Origin: Opitutaceae bacterium
Lineage (GTDB): Bacteria > Verrucomicrobiota > Verrucomicrobiia > Opitutales > Opitutaceae
Direction of reading: 5' to 3'
Assembly: GCA_028280945.1 (NCBI GenBank)
Contig: JANQKV010000026.1
Location: 1 to 64,000 of the forward strand
DNA: 64,000 nucleotides
This document shows positions 54,680 through 62,918 of this stretch, in pieces. The notes under the pieces were generated by a model that saw only the letters and a list, made by a program, of their open reading frames with translations, was not told the origin of the DNA and ran no database searches. The translations under genes and the position numbers were made by a program. Every line of letters starts with the position of its first letter. The first letter of the stretch is position 1.

Positions 54680-55453
54680 TCAGCTGATTTTATCCAGCAT
54701 GCGTTTGGCGCGAATCTTGGCGGCCTCGTCGTGCTTTTCGCGGGAAGGCATCTGCAGGCCCTTTTCCAATTTCCGGCGAGCCCGCTCTTTTTCTCCCGCG
54801 GCCGCGTAGGCAAAGCCCAACTCAAGGTGGTGGTTGAGATTTTCCGGGTCGAGCTCGGCGGCTTTTTCCAAGTGGTAGACGGCGTCCTCGATGGAGGCTT
54901 CAGGCAATCCGCCGTAGAGAATTTTGGTGAAGAAACGGGCAATGCTGCCGAGTTCATCCACTTCGCGGTGCCAGCGGCCCAACACGTGGTGGGCCCAGGC
55001 GTAGCCCGGATCGAGGGCGATGGCTTCGCGGGCATTGGCCTTGATGACTCGGGCTGCTTCGACTTTCGCTTTGTTGCCTTCGAGGGTGGCCATCTTGCCT
55101 TGGGTAATCGCAAGGGAGAGCAGGTTCACCGGGTCCTCCGGATCAATATCGGTGGCGCGCTGGGAATACTCGAGGGCCTTGTCGAGGAGACGGCGCTGGG
55201 CCTCCTCGTTGGCGGTATCGACGGTGGAATCAGAATACTGCCTCGCGATCTTCTGCAGCACCTTGGAGTTGTCCGGCGCGATTTTTTCCACCTGCAGCAG
55301 AATTTGCAGGGCGTCCCGGGTGCGCAGCTCCGACTCGGCGGTGAGCGCCTGATCCCAGAGCTCCGCAGTCTCGCCCGTCAGCCCGGCTTCATTGGCCGAC
55401 AGCGTCAAGGGCAGCAGGCAAGCGAGAATCAGAACTGAGGTGAGGCGTTTCAT
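54680..55453 (-). CDS. Secreted TPR-repeat protein
   Basis: The 257-residue protein has a signal peptide (LTSVLILACLLPLTLSANEA). Helical repeats of TPR type follow (ALEYSQRATDIDPEDPVNLL, VYHLEKAAELDPENLNHHLE, AYAAAGEKERARRKLEKGL). The pattern with AWAHHVLGRWHREV resembles the RMDN group of TPR proteins. It is probably a periplasmic scaffold. It is convergent with the aldo/keto reductase gene (12 bases apart), and a large inverted repeat separates it from the lipid cluster. Confidence 0.85.
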   Translation of the reverse strand: MKRLTSVLILACLLPLTLSANEAGLTGETAELWDQALTAESELRTRDALQILLQVEKIAPDNSKVLQKIARQYSDSTVDTANEEAQRRLLDKALEYSQRATDIDPEDPVNLLSLAITQGKMATLEGNKAKVEAARVIKANAREAIALDPGYAWAHHVLGRWHREVDELGSIARFFTKILYGGLPEASIEDAVYHLEKAAELDPENLNHHLELGFAYAAAGEKERARRKLEKGLQMPSREKHDEAAKIRAKRMLDKIS

Positions 55454-55490
55454 GGGATGGATGAAGTGTGCGTGTTTTGGGCGGTTCGGT

Positions 55491-55552
55491 TGTCGGGCAT
55501 AAAGCCCGACCCACGGAAGACTGTTGTTGGGGGTCGGGCTTTATGCCCGACA
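55491..55552. repeat. 22-bp perfect inverted repeat (REP-like)
   Basis: The arm at 55491-55512 (starting TGTCGGGCATAAAGCCCGAC) is the exact complement of 55531-55552, with an 18-base loop. Each arm also contains its own small palindrome GTCGGGC-ATAAA-GCCCGAC. A TTTTACT tail follows on the plus strand. It lies 17 bases past the end of the lipid cluster and may serve as its terminator or be a REP-type mobile repeat. Confidence 0.92.
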
Positions 55553-55569
55553 GTTTTACTGGGAAAAGA

Positions 55570-56580
55570 TCATTGCGGCTTGATGAAGCGATAGTGACTT
55601 ACGAGCCACTCCTGGCCGTTGCGGTAGCCCCAGAGTTCGGCGCAGCTCATGTAGAACACGCGCCAGTAGGACCACCACTTCCTGACTTGGTCCGCCCCGT
55701 AGGTCTGAGCGAAGAGCGGTTCGATTTCGGCGCGGTGGGCATCCATGTTCTCCAGCCAGTGCTCGGCGGTGCGTTGATAGTGCCGGCCGTTTACCTTCCA
55801 GTCGGCCTCAAGCGTGAGGTCGCTCTGGAACTGCCTGAGCAAGTCATGGGCCGGCATCTGGCCGCCGGTGAAAAAGTAGCGCGCCATCCAATCGGTTTCG
55901 TCGCGGGGGACGAAGTGGTAGGACACCTTGTGATGCGTGAAGATGTGCACGAAAAGCTTTCCGCCGGGACGCAGCCAGTGGGAGATGCGCTGGAGCAGCT
56001 CTTCGTAGTTTTTCATGTGCTCAAACATCTCGATCGAGATCACGCGGTCGAAGGCCTCGGTCTGGATCTCGAAGTCGTTCATGTCGGCCGTGATGATGTG
56101 CACGTTGCCGAGTTTGCGGGCGGCGGCCTCGGCATCGATGTGCTCCTTTTGGGTCCGGGAGTTGGACACGGCGGTGATGCGCGAATTCGGAAAACGCTCG
56201 GCGAGATAAAGGGTAATCGAGCCCCAGCCGCAGCCCAGCTCCAGGATGTCCTGGCCATCCACAAATTCCCCGCGTTCGGCATAGAGGTCGAGCATGGCCG
56301 TCTCGGCTTCGCCCAGGGTCTCATTGCCGGTCGGGTAGTAGCAGCCGGAGTATTTGAGGCGGGGTCCGAGGCAGTATTGGTAGAAATCGGTGGGCACCTC
56401 GTAGTGCTGCTCGTTGGCGGCGTCGGTCTGTTCGGCGATGTTCCGGGTCTTGAGGTCGGCGACGTAGGCGGAGGCATCGTAGCCGGACTCCTCGCGGATG
56501 CGTTGGCCGAGCAGGCGGCGGATGCCGGTGCGCACGGCAAAGTCGGGGAGAAGGTTTTTTTCGAGGAGCGTGTCGATCAT
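55570..56580 (-). CDS. Cyclopropane-fatty-acid-synthase-family methyltransferase
   Basis: The 336-residue SAM-dependent enzyme belongs to the Cfa/Pcaa fold. It has EQHYEVPTDFYQYCLGPRLK, YSGCYYP, the SAM loop ILELGCGWGSITLYLAERFP, and SIEMFEHMKNYEELLQRI. It lacks the N-terminal lipid-binding domain of E. coli Cfa, so its substrate may differ. ATG 56580 overlaps the DUF1295 stop by 4 bases. It is the last gene of the lipid cluster. Confidence 0.88.
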   Translation of the reverse strand: MIDTLLEKNLLPDFAVRTGIRRLLGQRIREESGYDASAYVADLKTRNIAEQTDAANEQHYEVPTDFYQYCLGPRLKYSGCYYPTGNETLGEAETAMLDLYAERGEFVDGQDILELGCGWGSITLYLAERFPNSRITAVSNSRTQKEHIDAEAAARKLGNVHIITADMNDFEIQTEAFDRVISIEMFEHMKNYEELLQRISHWLRPGGKLFVHIFTHHKVSYHFVPRDETDWMARYFFTGGQMPAHDLLRQFQSDLTLEADWKVNGRHYQRTAEHWLENMDAHRAEIEPLFAQTYGADQVRKWWSYWRVFYMSCAELWGYRNGQEWLVSHYRFIKPQ

Positions 56581-57383
56581 GATGAAGCGGAGGTGGTCGG
56601 GTTGCGGGTGGGACCAGGGAAAAAGACGTTGGTGGATGCTTGGTATTCGCGGAAGGCGTCGCCCTTGGATTTCAGGGAGGACTCTTCGGCCATCGGGACA
56701 CCGGTTTTGTAGCGGAGCAGATAGTAGATGGAGGCCGGGGCAATGAGACCGATCCAGCCATAGGCGGAGCCGAGGGCGAAGACGCCAAAGCCGACCCATA
56801 TCATCCATTCGAAGAAATAGTTGGGATGCCGGCTGTAGCGCCACAGGCCGATGTTGCAGACCTTGCCTTTGTTTTCTTCACGGCGGCGGAAGGCGGCGAG
56901 TTGGCCGTCGGCCAGAGCCTCGCCGCAAAGCGAAAGGAAGACGATGGCGGTGCCGATCATCTCGAAGAGGTTAAAAGCTGTGGCGCTGTTGTAGGCGGGA
57001 AAGAGAAAGGGCAGGGCGAGGATCACTACGCTCACGGCCTGCAATTGGAAGAAGCCAAACATCATCGGGCCAAAGTTGTCCTTCCAGTCCTCGCGGAGTT
57101 GGGCATAGCGGCTGTCTTCTTCGGGATGGTGGGCGAAGACGCGTTTGTAGAGGTGCGAGCCGAGGCGCACGCTCCAAGCCGACGCCAGCGCGGCGATCAC
57201 CAATTGGCGCAGGCTCCAACCGGTTCCGCTCAAGGCGTAGAACCAAGCCAGGGGCGTGAAGGTAAAGGACCAGAAAACGTCGACGATGCCGTAGTTGTTC
57301 ATCCGCCGGCAGACCCAGAAGATGATCGAAAACCAGACGATCAGTCCAAGAGTCGCGATACCGAGTGTGACGAGCAGGCTCAT
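56577..57383 (-). CDS. DUF1295 (steroid-reductase-like) membrane protein
   Basis: The 268-residue protein has about six membrane helices. The C-terminal block LWRYSRHPNYFFEWMIWVGF is shared with steroid 5-alpha-reductase and isoprenylcysteine methyltransferase relatives. DUF1295 proteins are thought to be NADPH-dependent lipid reductases. It overlaps both neighbours by 4 bases, and with the adjacent methyltransferase it could methylate and then reduce a double bond. That pairing is an inference. Confidence 0.88.
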   Translation of the reverse strand: MSLLVTLGIATLGLIVWFSIIFWVCRRMNNYGIVDVFWSFTFTPLAWFYALSGTGWSLRQLVIAALASAWSVRLGSHLYKRVFAHHPEEDSRYAQLREDWKDNFGPMMFGFFQLQAVSVVILALPFLFPAYNSATAFNLFEMIGTAIVFLSLCGEALADGQLAAFRRREENKGKVCNIGLWRYSRHPNYFFEWMIWVGFGVFALGSAYGWIGLIAPASIYYLLRYKTGVPMAEESSLKSKGDAFREYQASTNVFFPGPTRNPTTSASS

Positions 57384-57910
57384 GACGACACCTCCGGGTT
57401 CGCGGTCTTGAGCTGGCCGAGACGTATGATGACTGGTCGCAACGGGAGGTAAACCAACGCAAAGAGCAGCGGCGCAGTCAGAATCCAGGCCGTGAAGGCA
57501 TGGATGCCGGCCCAGCCAAACGTTTGGAGAAATTCAACCAGCGACAACTCGGCGAAACTGGTGACCATCTCGGTGATGGAGAATTGATGCTCCGTCGCCC
57601 CCCAAATGAGTTCCCCCATCCGGACGTAAACGAGAATCAGCCCGAGCTGAATCGGGCCCAGCAGTTGGTTGAACACCTGCAGGATGGGCTGATTAAGCCG
57701 CAGGGCGATGCCGACGCCAAGGTTGAGCAGCGAGGTGAAGCCAAGAAAAGGGAAGAGGGAGCAGACGGTTCCAATGCCAAGGGTGAAGGTCACGCGCTGC
57801 GGGGTGACGCCCTGGATTAATTGTTGTTTGATCGGATCGACGATCCGCCGCTGCCAGAAGCCGCGCTTCGGCGTATCCAGATTTTCAGCACTGGCAGTCA
57901 TGGTCGTCAT
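57380..57910 (-). CDS. DUF2062 membrane protein
   Basis: The 176-residue protein shows the DUF2062 pattern (IQGVTPQRVTFTLGIGTVCS, FPFLGFTSLLNLGVGIALRL, NQLLGPIQLGLILVYVRMGE) with three or four membrane helices. The function of the domain is unknown; it often accompanies lipid or polysaccharide genes. ATGs at 57910 and 57901 are both possible starts. It overlaps the DUF1475-like gene by 4 bases at its start and the DUF1295 gene by 4 at its end. Confidence 0.85.
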   Translation of the reverse strand: MTTMTASAENLDTPKRGFWQRRIVDPIKQQLIQGVTPQRVTFTLGIGTVCSLFPFLGFTSLLNLGVGIALRLNQPILQVFNQLLGPIQLGLILVYVRMGELIWGATEHQFSITEMVTSFAELSLVEFLQTFGWAGIHAFTAWILTAPLLFALVYLPLRPVIIRLGQLKTANPEVSS

Positions 57911-58320
57911 GAGAGCAGTGGTCCGGCGCCCAGCGCGTAGGCCCCGATGCCGGCGATGAGAAAGGCCACCGGCATGGCGACCTTACCTTCGCGGCGCTGG
58001 GTGAAGACCTGACTGAGTTGGTCGATGTGATTGATGCGGAAGAGTTCGACGATCATGTAGATCGCCATCGCAAAGTTGCCCCACAACAGGACCACGATGA
58101 GCCACAGCACGCGGGCACCGGTGGACTGCTCCTTCCAGGCCACCCAGACGTAGAAGGTGATGAAGGCAAAGTAGGCATCAAACAGCGTGGTGATGAACCA
58201 GGGGTTCAAAAACACGTCACGGGGTATGCCAAAAATCGGTTGCTCCAGGCTCGCCCAAACGATGAGCGAGGACATGGCCGTGAAGATGCCGATAAAAAGA
58301 ATGCGCAGGAACCAAAGCAT
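57907..58320 (-). CDS. DUF1475-like small membrane protein
   Basis: The 137-residue protein has three membrane helices and a fourth weak one (LFIGIFTAMSSLIVWASL, FITTLFDAYFAFITFYVWVA, LWLIVVLLWGNFAMAIYMIV). The motif VFLNPWFITTLFDAYFAF fits DUF1475. ATG 58320 (MLWFLRILFI) is chosen; an in-frame extension upstream lacks hydrophobic or family character and overlaps the cyclopropane synthase gene. Role unknown; it is part of the overlapping lipid operon. Confidence 0.8.
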   Translation of the reverse strand: MLWFLRILFIGIFTAMSSLIVWASLEQPIFGIPRDVFLNPWFITTLFDAYFAFITFYVWVAWKEQSTGARVLWLIVVLLWGNFAMAIYMIVELFRINHIDQLSQVFTQRREGKVAMPVAFLIAGIGAYALGAGPLLS

Positions 58321-58351
58321 GGCGGATGGCGGCGAAGGTGAAATCGGTGGA

Positions 58352-59650
58352 CTACCCCGCGAGGAAGCTCGCGCGGGTATGCACAGTCTGGACGACGGAG
58401 ATGTTGCGCAGGCCGAAGGCGGCTTCGCAGTAGCGCAGGTAGTAGTCCCACTTGCGGATGAAGCGATCGTCGAAGCCGAGCTTGCGCACTTCGTCGAGCC
58501 GGCTTTCGAACGCGCGCTGCCAGTGGCGCAACGTGATGGTGTAGTCGGAACCGTAGTCCTCAAGTCCGCGCAGGACGAAGTTGCCTGATTTGGCCAGCAG
58601 GTCATTCACGCGGTTGGTCGAGAGGAGCAGCGAGCCGGGGAAAATGTGCTTCTGGATGAAGTCGACGCCCTTGCGGAACTCCTCGTAGCGGTCGTCCGGG
58701 CAGGTGATGAACTGCAGCGTGACCCGCCCGGAGGGTTTGAGCAGGCGCGCAATGGCTTCGGCAAAAGCCGGCTGATAGCGGTGGCCGAGCGCCTCCATCA
58801 TCTCGATCGAGACGATTTTGTCGTATTGGCCGGTGATGTCGCGGAAATCGCGCAGTTGGACATCGATTCGCTCGGAAAGACCGGCGTCGGCGATGCGTTG
58901 CACCGCCAGGTCGCGTTGTTGTTTGGAAATGGTCACCGTTGTCACGCGGCAGCCATGGTGACGAACGGCGTGCATGGACCAGCCGCCCCAGCCGGTGCCG
59001 ATCTCCAACACGTGATCTTCAGGAGTGAGCTGGAGCTTCTGGCAGAGCGCTTCGTTTTTGGCGTCCTGCGCTTCGGTGAGTGGCGTGTCGACCGACGCGA
59101 AATGCGCGCCGGAATACATCATCGTTTTGTCGAGGAAGAGGGCGAAGAACTCGTTGGAAAGATCATAGTGCTCGGCGATGTTCTTGCGGGCCGTGGTGCG
59201 ATTGTTGGGCCGCAGCAGGTGACCGACCCGGTTGGCAACGCGGAGAAGGTTGACGGCGCGGTCCTTCCAGCGCTTGCGCTTGGAGCCGGAAAGCGTGGGA
59301 GCATTTTCCACGTTGTTGATGAACCAGCCGATCACGGCCGCGAGATCCGGCGTCTCCCAGTCGCCGTCGATGTAGCTCTCACCGAAGCCGATGTCACCGG
59401 CGAGCACGCACTTGGAGAAAAACGCATCGCGGCGCACCTGGATCTTGGCGTGGGGCGAGATGCCCATGCTGAGATCGGGTTGGGGATTGGTGTTGCCGAA
59501 GATCAGCTCGCCGCCTTCAGGTAGGCCGATGGTGAGCGAACCGCGGTTCATGCCGGACAAGGCGTCGATGAGCAGTCGGCGGCTCAGGCTGGATTTGGCG
59601 GTCGCGGGGATGGCCGAGGTGTTGGAAAGCGTGGCGGTGGTGGAACTCAT
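58352..59650 (-). CDS. Cyclopropane-fatty-acyl-phospholipid synthase
   Basis: The 432-residue enzyme methylates double bonds of membrane acyl chains using SAM. An N-terminal lipid-binding region (LAGDIGFGESYIDGDWETPD) is followed by IAEHYDLSNEFFALFLDKTM, MMYSGAHF, the SAM loop VLEIGTGWGGWSMHAV, SIEMMEALGHRY and FIQKHIFPGSLLLS. All the usual Cfa blocks are present. It is transcribed with DUF1365 (33-base gap) and followed by the DUF1475 gene after 31 bases. It is the full-length paralog of the methyltransferase at 55570-56580. Confidence 0.94.
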   Translation of the reverse strand: MSSTTATLSNTSAIPATAKSSLSRRLLIDALSGMNRGSLTIGLPEGGELIFGNTNPQPDLSMGISPHAKIQVRRDAFFSKCVLAGDIGFGESYIDGDWETPDLAAVIGWFINNVENAPTLSGSKRKRWKDRAVNLLRVANRVGHLLRPNNRTTARKNIAEHYDLSNEFFALFLDKTMMYSGAHFASVDTPLTEAQDAKNEALCQKLQLTPEDHVLEIGTGWGGWSMHAVRHHGCRVTTVTISKQQRDLAVQRIADAGLSERIDVQLRDFRDITGQYDKIVSIEMMEALGHRYQPAFAEAIARLLKPSGRVTLQFITCPDDRYEEFRKGVDFIQKHIFPGSLLLSTNRVNDLLAKSGNFVLRGLEDYGSDYTITLRHWQRAFESRLDEVRKLGFDDRFIRKWDYYLRYCEAAFGLRNISVVQTVHTRASFLAG

Positions 59651-59683
59651 TTTTAAACGGAAGGAAACGGGTGGTGAAATGAA

Positions 59684-60580
59684 TCAGGATTGATGCACCG
59701 CCGGGGAAATGCGGGTGGGCGCTTTGGCTGGTTTGGTGAGAGATTCGTGCGGGCGGTACAGATTGGATTGCGCTTCCGCTCGATTTTTTTTGGCAAACCA
59801 CGGAATGCGTTTCAGCCACAGGCGCAGGGCGTGCCAGTGGATCAGGAAAATCACCCGGAGCGTGAGCAGCGGGTAGGTGAAGAGGTAGGACGCCAGAGCC
59901 CGATCGGTGAGCGGATGCGCGGTGCCGGTAATGGAGGTGGCGAGGTTGCGACGATTGCCCTCGTAGTCGTCGATGTAGACGGCCAGGCGCCCGGGCGAAG
60001 GGCGGAGTTTAAAATCGAACTCCACATCGACATCTGAGAACGGTGAGACATAGAAATTCTTGGAGACTTGCCGATGGAAGCCCTTCTCATCACGATCGGC
60101 GGCCGTGATCAGATAAGGCTTCATTTCGTGGAATGTGTTGGTGACCTCGACGATGCTGGCGAGGAGTGTGCCCCGGGCGTCTCGGATGTAGTAAAATGAG
60201 ACCGGATTGAACCGGTAGCCCAGCATTCGCGGCAGGGTCACCAACTCCACTCGCACCGAATCGTCCGCTTCCACGCCATGGGTGTTGAGGTAACGAACAA
60301 CCCGCTCCTTGAGCGTCGGTGTGTCCCCCAGTTTGTAACCATAATGGTGACAAGTCTCCTCGCCGGTTGCATTGTGCAGGGGTTCGGTGAGGGGAAGAAA
60401 ATCCTTGGTGCGCAGGCTGAACAGGTTGCCGCGATTGACCGAGAACAGGCGGTGGCGACGGTCCAGCTCCTCCAGCTCGTCCAAATCGAGGGACAACATG
60501 AACACCCGATAGACAAACCGGTGCGCTTTCGGGTGAAAGCGTGCATGCATAACCCGGCACTGATAGGATTTAGACTGCAT
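59684..60580 (-). CDS. DUF1365 protein
   Basis: The 298-residue protein matches DUF1365 throughout: CRVMHARFHPKAHRFVYRVF, FSLRTKDFLPL, RVELVTLPRMLGYRFNPVSF, EVTNTFHEMKPYLI and KNFYVSPFSDVDVEFDFKLR. Proteins of this family almost always sit beside FAD oxidases and cyclopropane synthases; the reaction is unproven. ATG 60580 (MQSKSYQCRV) is chosen. In this locus it is separated from the oxidase by an inserted low-GC gene. Confidence 0.92.
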   Translation of the reverse strand: MQSKSYQCRVMHARFHPKAHRFVYRVFMLSLDLDELEELDRRHRLFSVNRGNLFSLRTKDFLPLTEPLHNATGEETCHHYGYKLGDTPTLKERVVRYLNTHGVEADDSVRVELVTLPRMLGYRFNPVSFYYIRDARGTLLASIVEVTNTFHEMKPYLITAADRDEKGFHRQVSKNFYVSPFSDVDVEFDFKLRPSPGRLAVYIDDYEGNRRNLATSITGTAHPLTDRALASYLFTYPLLTLRVIFLIHWHALRLWLKRIPWFAKKNRAEAQSNLYRPHESLTKPAKAPTRISPAVHQS

Positions 60581-60634
60581 TGGACTCACCGAATGAGGTC
60601 CGGCCGGGCCTAAACGCAAACGGCAGAGCCAAAT

Positions 60635-60653
60635 ATTAGACAAAAATTAGACA
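60635..60653 (-). promoter_or_regulatory. Direct repeat ATTAGACA-AAA-ATTAGACA upstream of the DUF1365 gene
   Basis: Two identical 8-base units lie 11 bases apart (one helical turn), 55 bases before the DUF1365 start in a 142-base AT-rich gap. On the transcribed (minus) strand they read TGTCTAAT twice. The spacing suits a regulator binding one DNA face; no clear -35/-10 pair was found. Confidence 0.5.
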
Positions 60654-60722
60654 TTCCATGTAACCCGTTAGTTTCCAGAATGTCAGGTGGGTCATCGTCG
60701 TTCTGATCCCGTCGATCTGTAG

Positions 60723-61643
60723 CTAATCAACTTCAACTTTCGGGGCGTTCAACGGCACAATAAACTCAATTTTACTTTCTGTCCGGCGACCCGAAAGAAT
60801 CCTTGGAAAAAACCTGGCATACCTAAGGGATTCCAGCACTGGTTCCCGAAGTCGATTATCTGAAATCTGAATGATTTTATGAGAGGTGATCACTCCGTCG
60901 GCTGACAATTCGCACTCGATAGAAACGCTTCCTGAAATCCCTTTTTGCATAAGCTGCGAAGGTAAAAGCGGAACAGGAAACAGTAGTGATTCAGGCGTAG
61001 CTGAATCATCTTTCAGCGACTTCGAGCGCTCCATGATCATGGTTTGAGTCCAATTTCTAAGCTGCGAAGATCCGGTGAAATTTGAAACTAACTCATTTTT
61101 TCCGACGAAAAACCTGGGGAAGATTCGAGTTTCATCAGTGATCGTGATCGAGGGTGGGAGTGCGACGACAAAGTTCACTGTGGTTTGCGCTTCCAACGGA
61201 CCTACAAGCCCAAAAGCCAACTCTCTTTCTTGATTCGACTCTGAGCTGATTTCGAGGACAGCCCACATTCCTTCGGTCTTAATGGAGGTAGCAATCCGAA
61301 ATGGCAGATACGTAATCGGTCGTTGATTTTGATCCTGCCAATACTGAATTCCATCAATCTCAGCCGCGACAAATGCAGTAGCAAAATTCTCAGTCTCAAT
61401 TAAAGTTGGGTCCGTCGGTTCGACATGTTTCCAGCCACCCGAGTTTGGATGTTTGATAACGACATTCTTTCCATCATACCCGTAGATGGGTGTCGGCGCG
61501 CCCTTGTGTTTCACTATCACCTGAGTCTGACCCAGAGCCACAGGTAACGTTAGAAGCGAGGCTGAGATATGGATAGCCACTGGCACGAAGCGGCTTATTA
61601 AAGCCGATCTTGTGTTAACCAAGTGACGTACTCCACGGATCAT
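60723..61643 (-). CDS. Exported protein with TonB C-terminal-like domain, low GC
   Basis: The gene has about 306 codons. A signal-like N-terminus (SALISRFVPVAIHISASLLT) precedes a middle region of unknown type. The end, ISGSVSIECELSADGVITSH then LREPVLESLRYARFFPRI, fits the TonB_C fold of energy transducers. Two 60-base stretches I counted have 47-48% GC against 62% in the adjacent oxidase gene. ATG 61643 overlaps the oxidase end by 29 bases; TTG 61622 is an alternative start. It looks like a foreign gene set into the lipid cluster. Confidence 0.75.
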   Translation of the reverse strand: MIRGVRHLVNTRSALISRFVPVAIHISASLLTLPVALGQTQVIVKHKGAPTPIYGYDGKNVVIKHPNSGGWKHVEPTDPTLIETENFATAFVAAEIDGIQYWQDQNQRPITYLPFRIATSIKTEGMWAVLEISSESNQERELAFGLVGPLEAQTTVNFVVALPPSITITDETRIFPRFFVGKNELVSNFTGSSQLRNWTQTMIMERSKSLKDDSATPESLLFPVPLLPSQLMQKGISGSVSIECELSADGVITSHKIIQISDNRLREPVLESLRYARFFPRILSGRRTESKIEFIVPLNAPKVEVD

Positions 61644-62910
61644 CACCGAGAAGCACATTGCATAACTGCACCGCGCTCCACAAGCCATCCTCATGGAAGC
61701 CGTAGCGCTGCCAGGCACCAACGAAGTAGGTGTTGGTGGTACCGGTGGCGTCGGCATTCAGGCCGGCGATCTCGTCCTGGGCTTGGAGGGCGTCCAAATC
61801 GAAGAGGGGATGAGTGTATTTGATGGTCTGTCGGACCTTCGTGGTATCGATGTCAGCGGCCCGATTGATCGACACAAAAAACTGCTCGCGTTCGCTCACG
61901 CCTTGCAGGGAGTTCATCCAATAATGTGTGGCGGGTGCGATTTTGCCGTCGGCGCCCCGCACCAGTTGATAGTTCCAGCTCGACCAGGCCAGGCGAGTGC
62001 GCGGCATGACTGCCTCGTCAGTGTGGAGGGTTGCGGTATTGGGCTGGAAAGCGAAACCACCCAAAATCCGGCTCTCGTCGGGAGTGGGATTAACCAGCAG
62101 TCTCAGCGCGACATCGGCGTGGGTGGCCATGATGACCTGATCGAACGAACCGGCTTCACCTTCTGAAGTCATGACGATGACCTTGGAGCCGGTGCGCACG
62201 ATGCGGGTGGCGGCGCGACCTACGTGAATGCGTTCCTTGAAGGGCTCGATCATGCGCTGCACGTATTCGCGACTGCCGCCGTCCAGAGTCCACCATTGGT
62301 GCTGGGTGTGCAAACCCAAGAAACCGTGGTTGTGAAAGAACCGCAGCAACGCACTGGCGGGGAACGACAACATCTTCTCCGGCGGTGTGCTCCACACCGC
62401 CGAGCTCATCGGCACGAGGTAGAGGTTGAAGAAGTCCTCGCCGTAACCCCGTTCGCGCACGTAGTCGGCCAGCGAGACGGTGCGCAGGCGTTCGTTGTCG
62501 AGGTTTTCGATCGCCTCCTTGTTGAAGCGGTTCACCGCCAGCAGCATCTTGATGAAGCGCAGGTTGAAGATGTTTTTGCGCTGCGCAAAAAGGTGATTGA
62601 GCGAGGAGCCGCTCCATTCGAGTCCGCTCTCGTCGTCGCGTACCGAGAATGACATCGAGGTCATCTTGGTGGGCACTTTAAACTCGGCGAACAACCGGCA
62701 GAGGTGCGGGTAGGTCTCATGGTTGAAGACCATAAATCCGGTATCGATGGGCACTTGGCGTCCGGTGCCGGTCTCCTCGGCATCAACCGTGTTGGCGTGC
62801 CCGCCGATGTGGGCATCCGACTCGAAAACCACAATGTCGTGATGGCGGTGCAAAAAGTGGGCACAGCCGAGTCCGGAGATCCCGGAGCCGATGATGGCGA
62901 TGCGGGCCAT
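61615..62910 (-). CDS. FAD-dependent amine-oxidase-like protein of the lipid cluster
   Basis: The 431-residue flavoprotein has the N-terminal dinucleotide loop IAIIGSGISGLGCAHFLHRH, a GGHANTV motif, and a C-terminal FAD-binding end (TNTYFVGAWQRYGFHEDGLW). It belongs to the NAD(P)-binding oxidase group that travels with DUF1365 and cyclopropane synthases. It probably desaturates or oxidises an acyl chain. It starts 8 bases after the desaturase gene ends. Confidence 0.92.
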   Translation of the reverse strand: MARIAIIGSGISGLGCAHFLHRHHDIVVFESDAHIGGHANTVDAEETGTGRQVPIDTGFMVFNHETYPHLCRLFAEFKVPTKMTSMSFSVRDDESGLEWSGSSLNHLFAQRKNIFNLRFIKMLLAVNRFNKEAIENLDNERLRTVSLADYVRERGYGEDFFNLYLVPMSSAVWSTPPEKMLSFPASALLRFFHNHGFLGLHTQHQWWTLDGGSREYVQRMIEPFKERIHVGRAATRIVRTGSKVIVMTSEGEAGSFDQVIMATHADVALRLLVNPTPDESRILGGFAFQPNTATLHTDEAVMPRTRLAWSSWNYQLVRGADGKIAPATHYWMNSLQGVSEREQFFVSINRAADIDTTKVRQTIKYTHPLFDLDALQAQDEIAGLNADATGTTNTYFVGAWQRYGFHEDGLWSAVQLCNVLLGDDPWSTSLG

Positions 62911-62918
62911 GAGAGGAA

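Noticed and set aside
55468..56712. 414-codon plus-strand frame
   Set aside because: It is antisense to the Cfa-type methyltransferase and runs through the inverted repeat; Val/Gly-rich shadow sequence.
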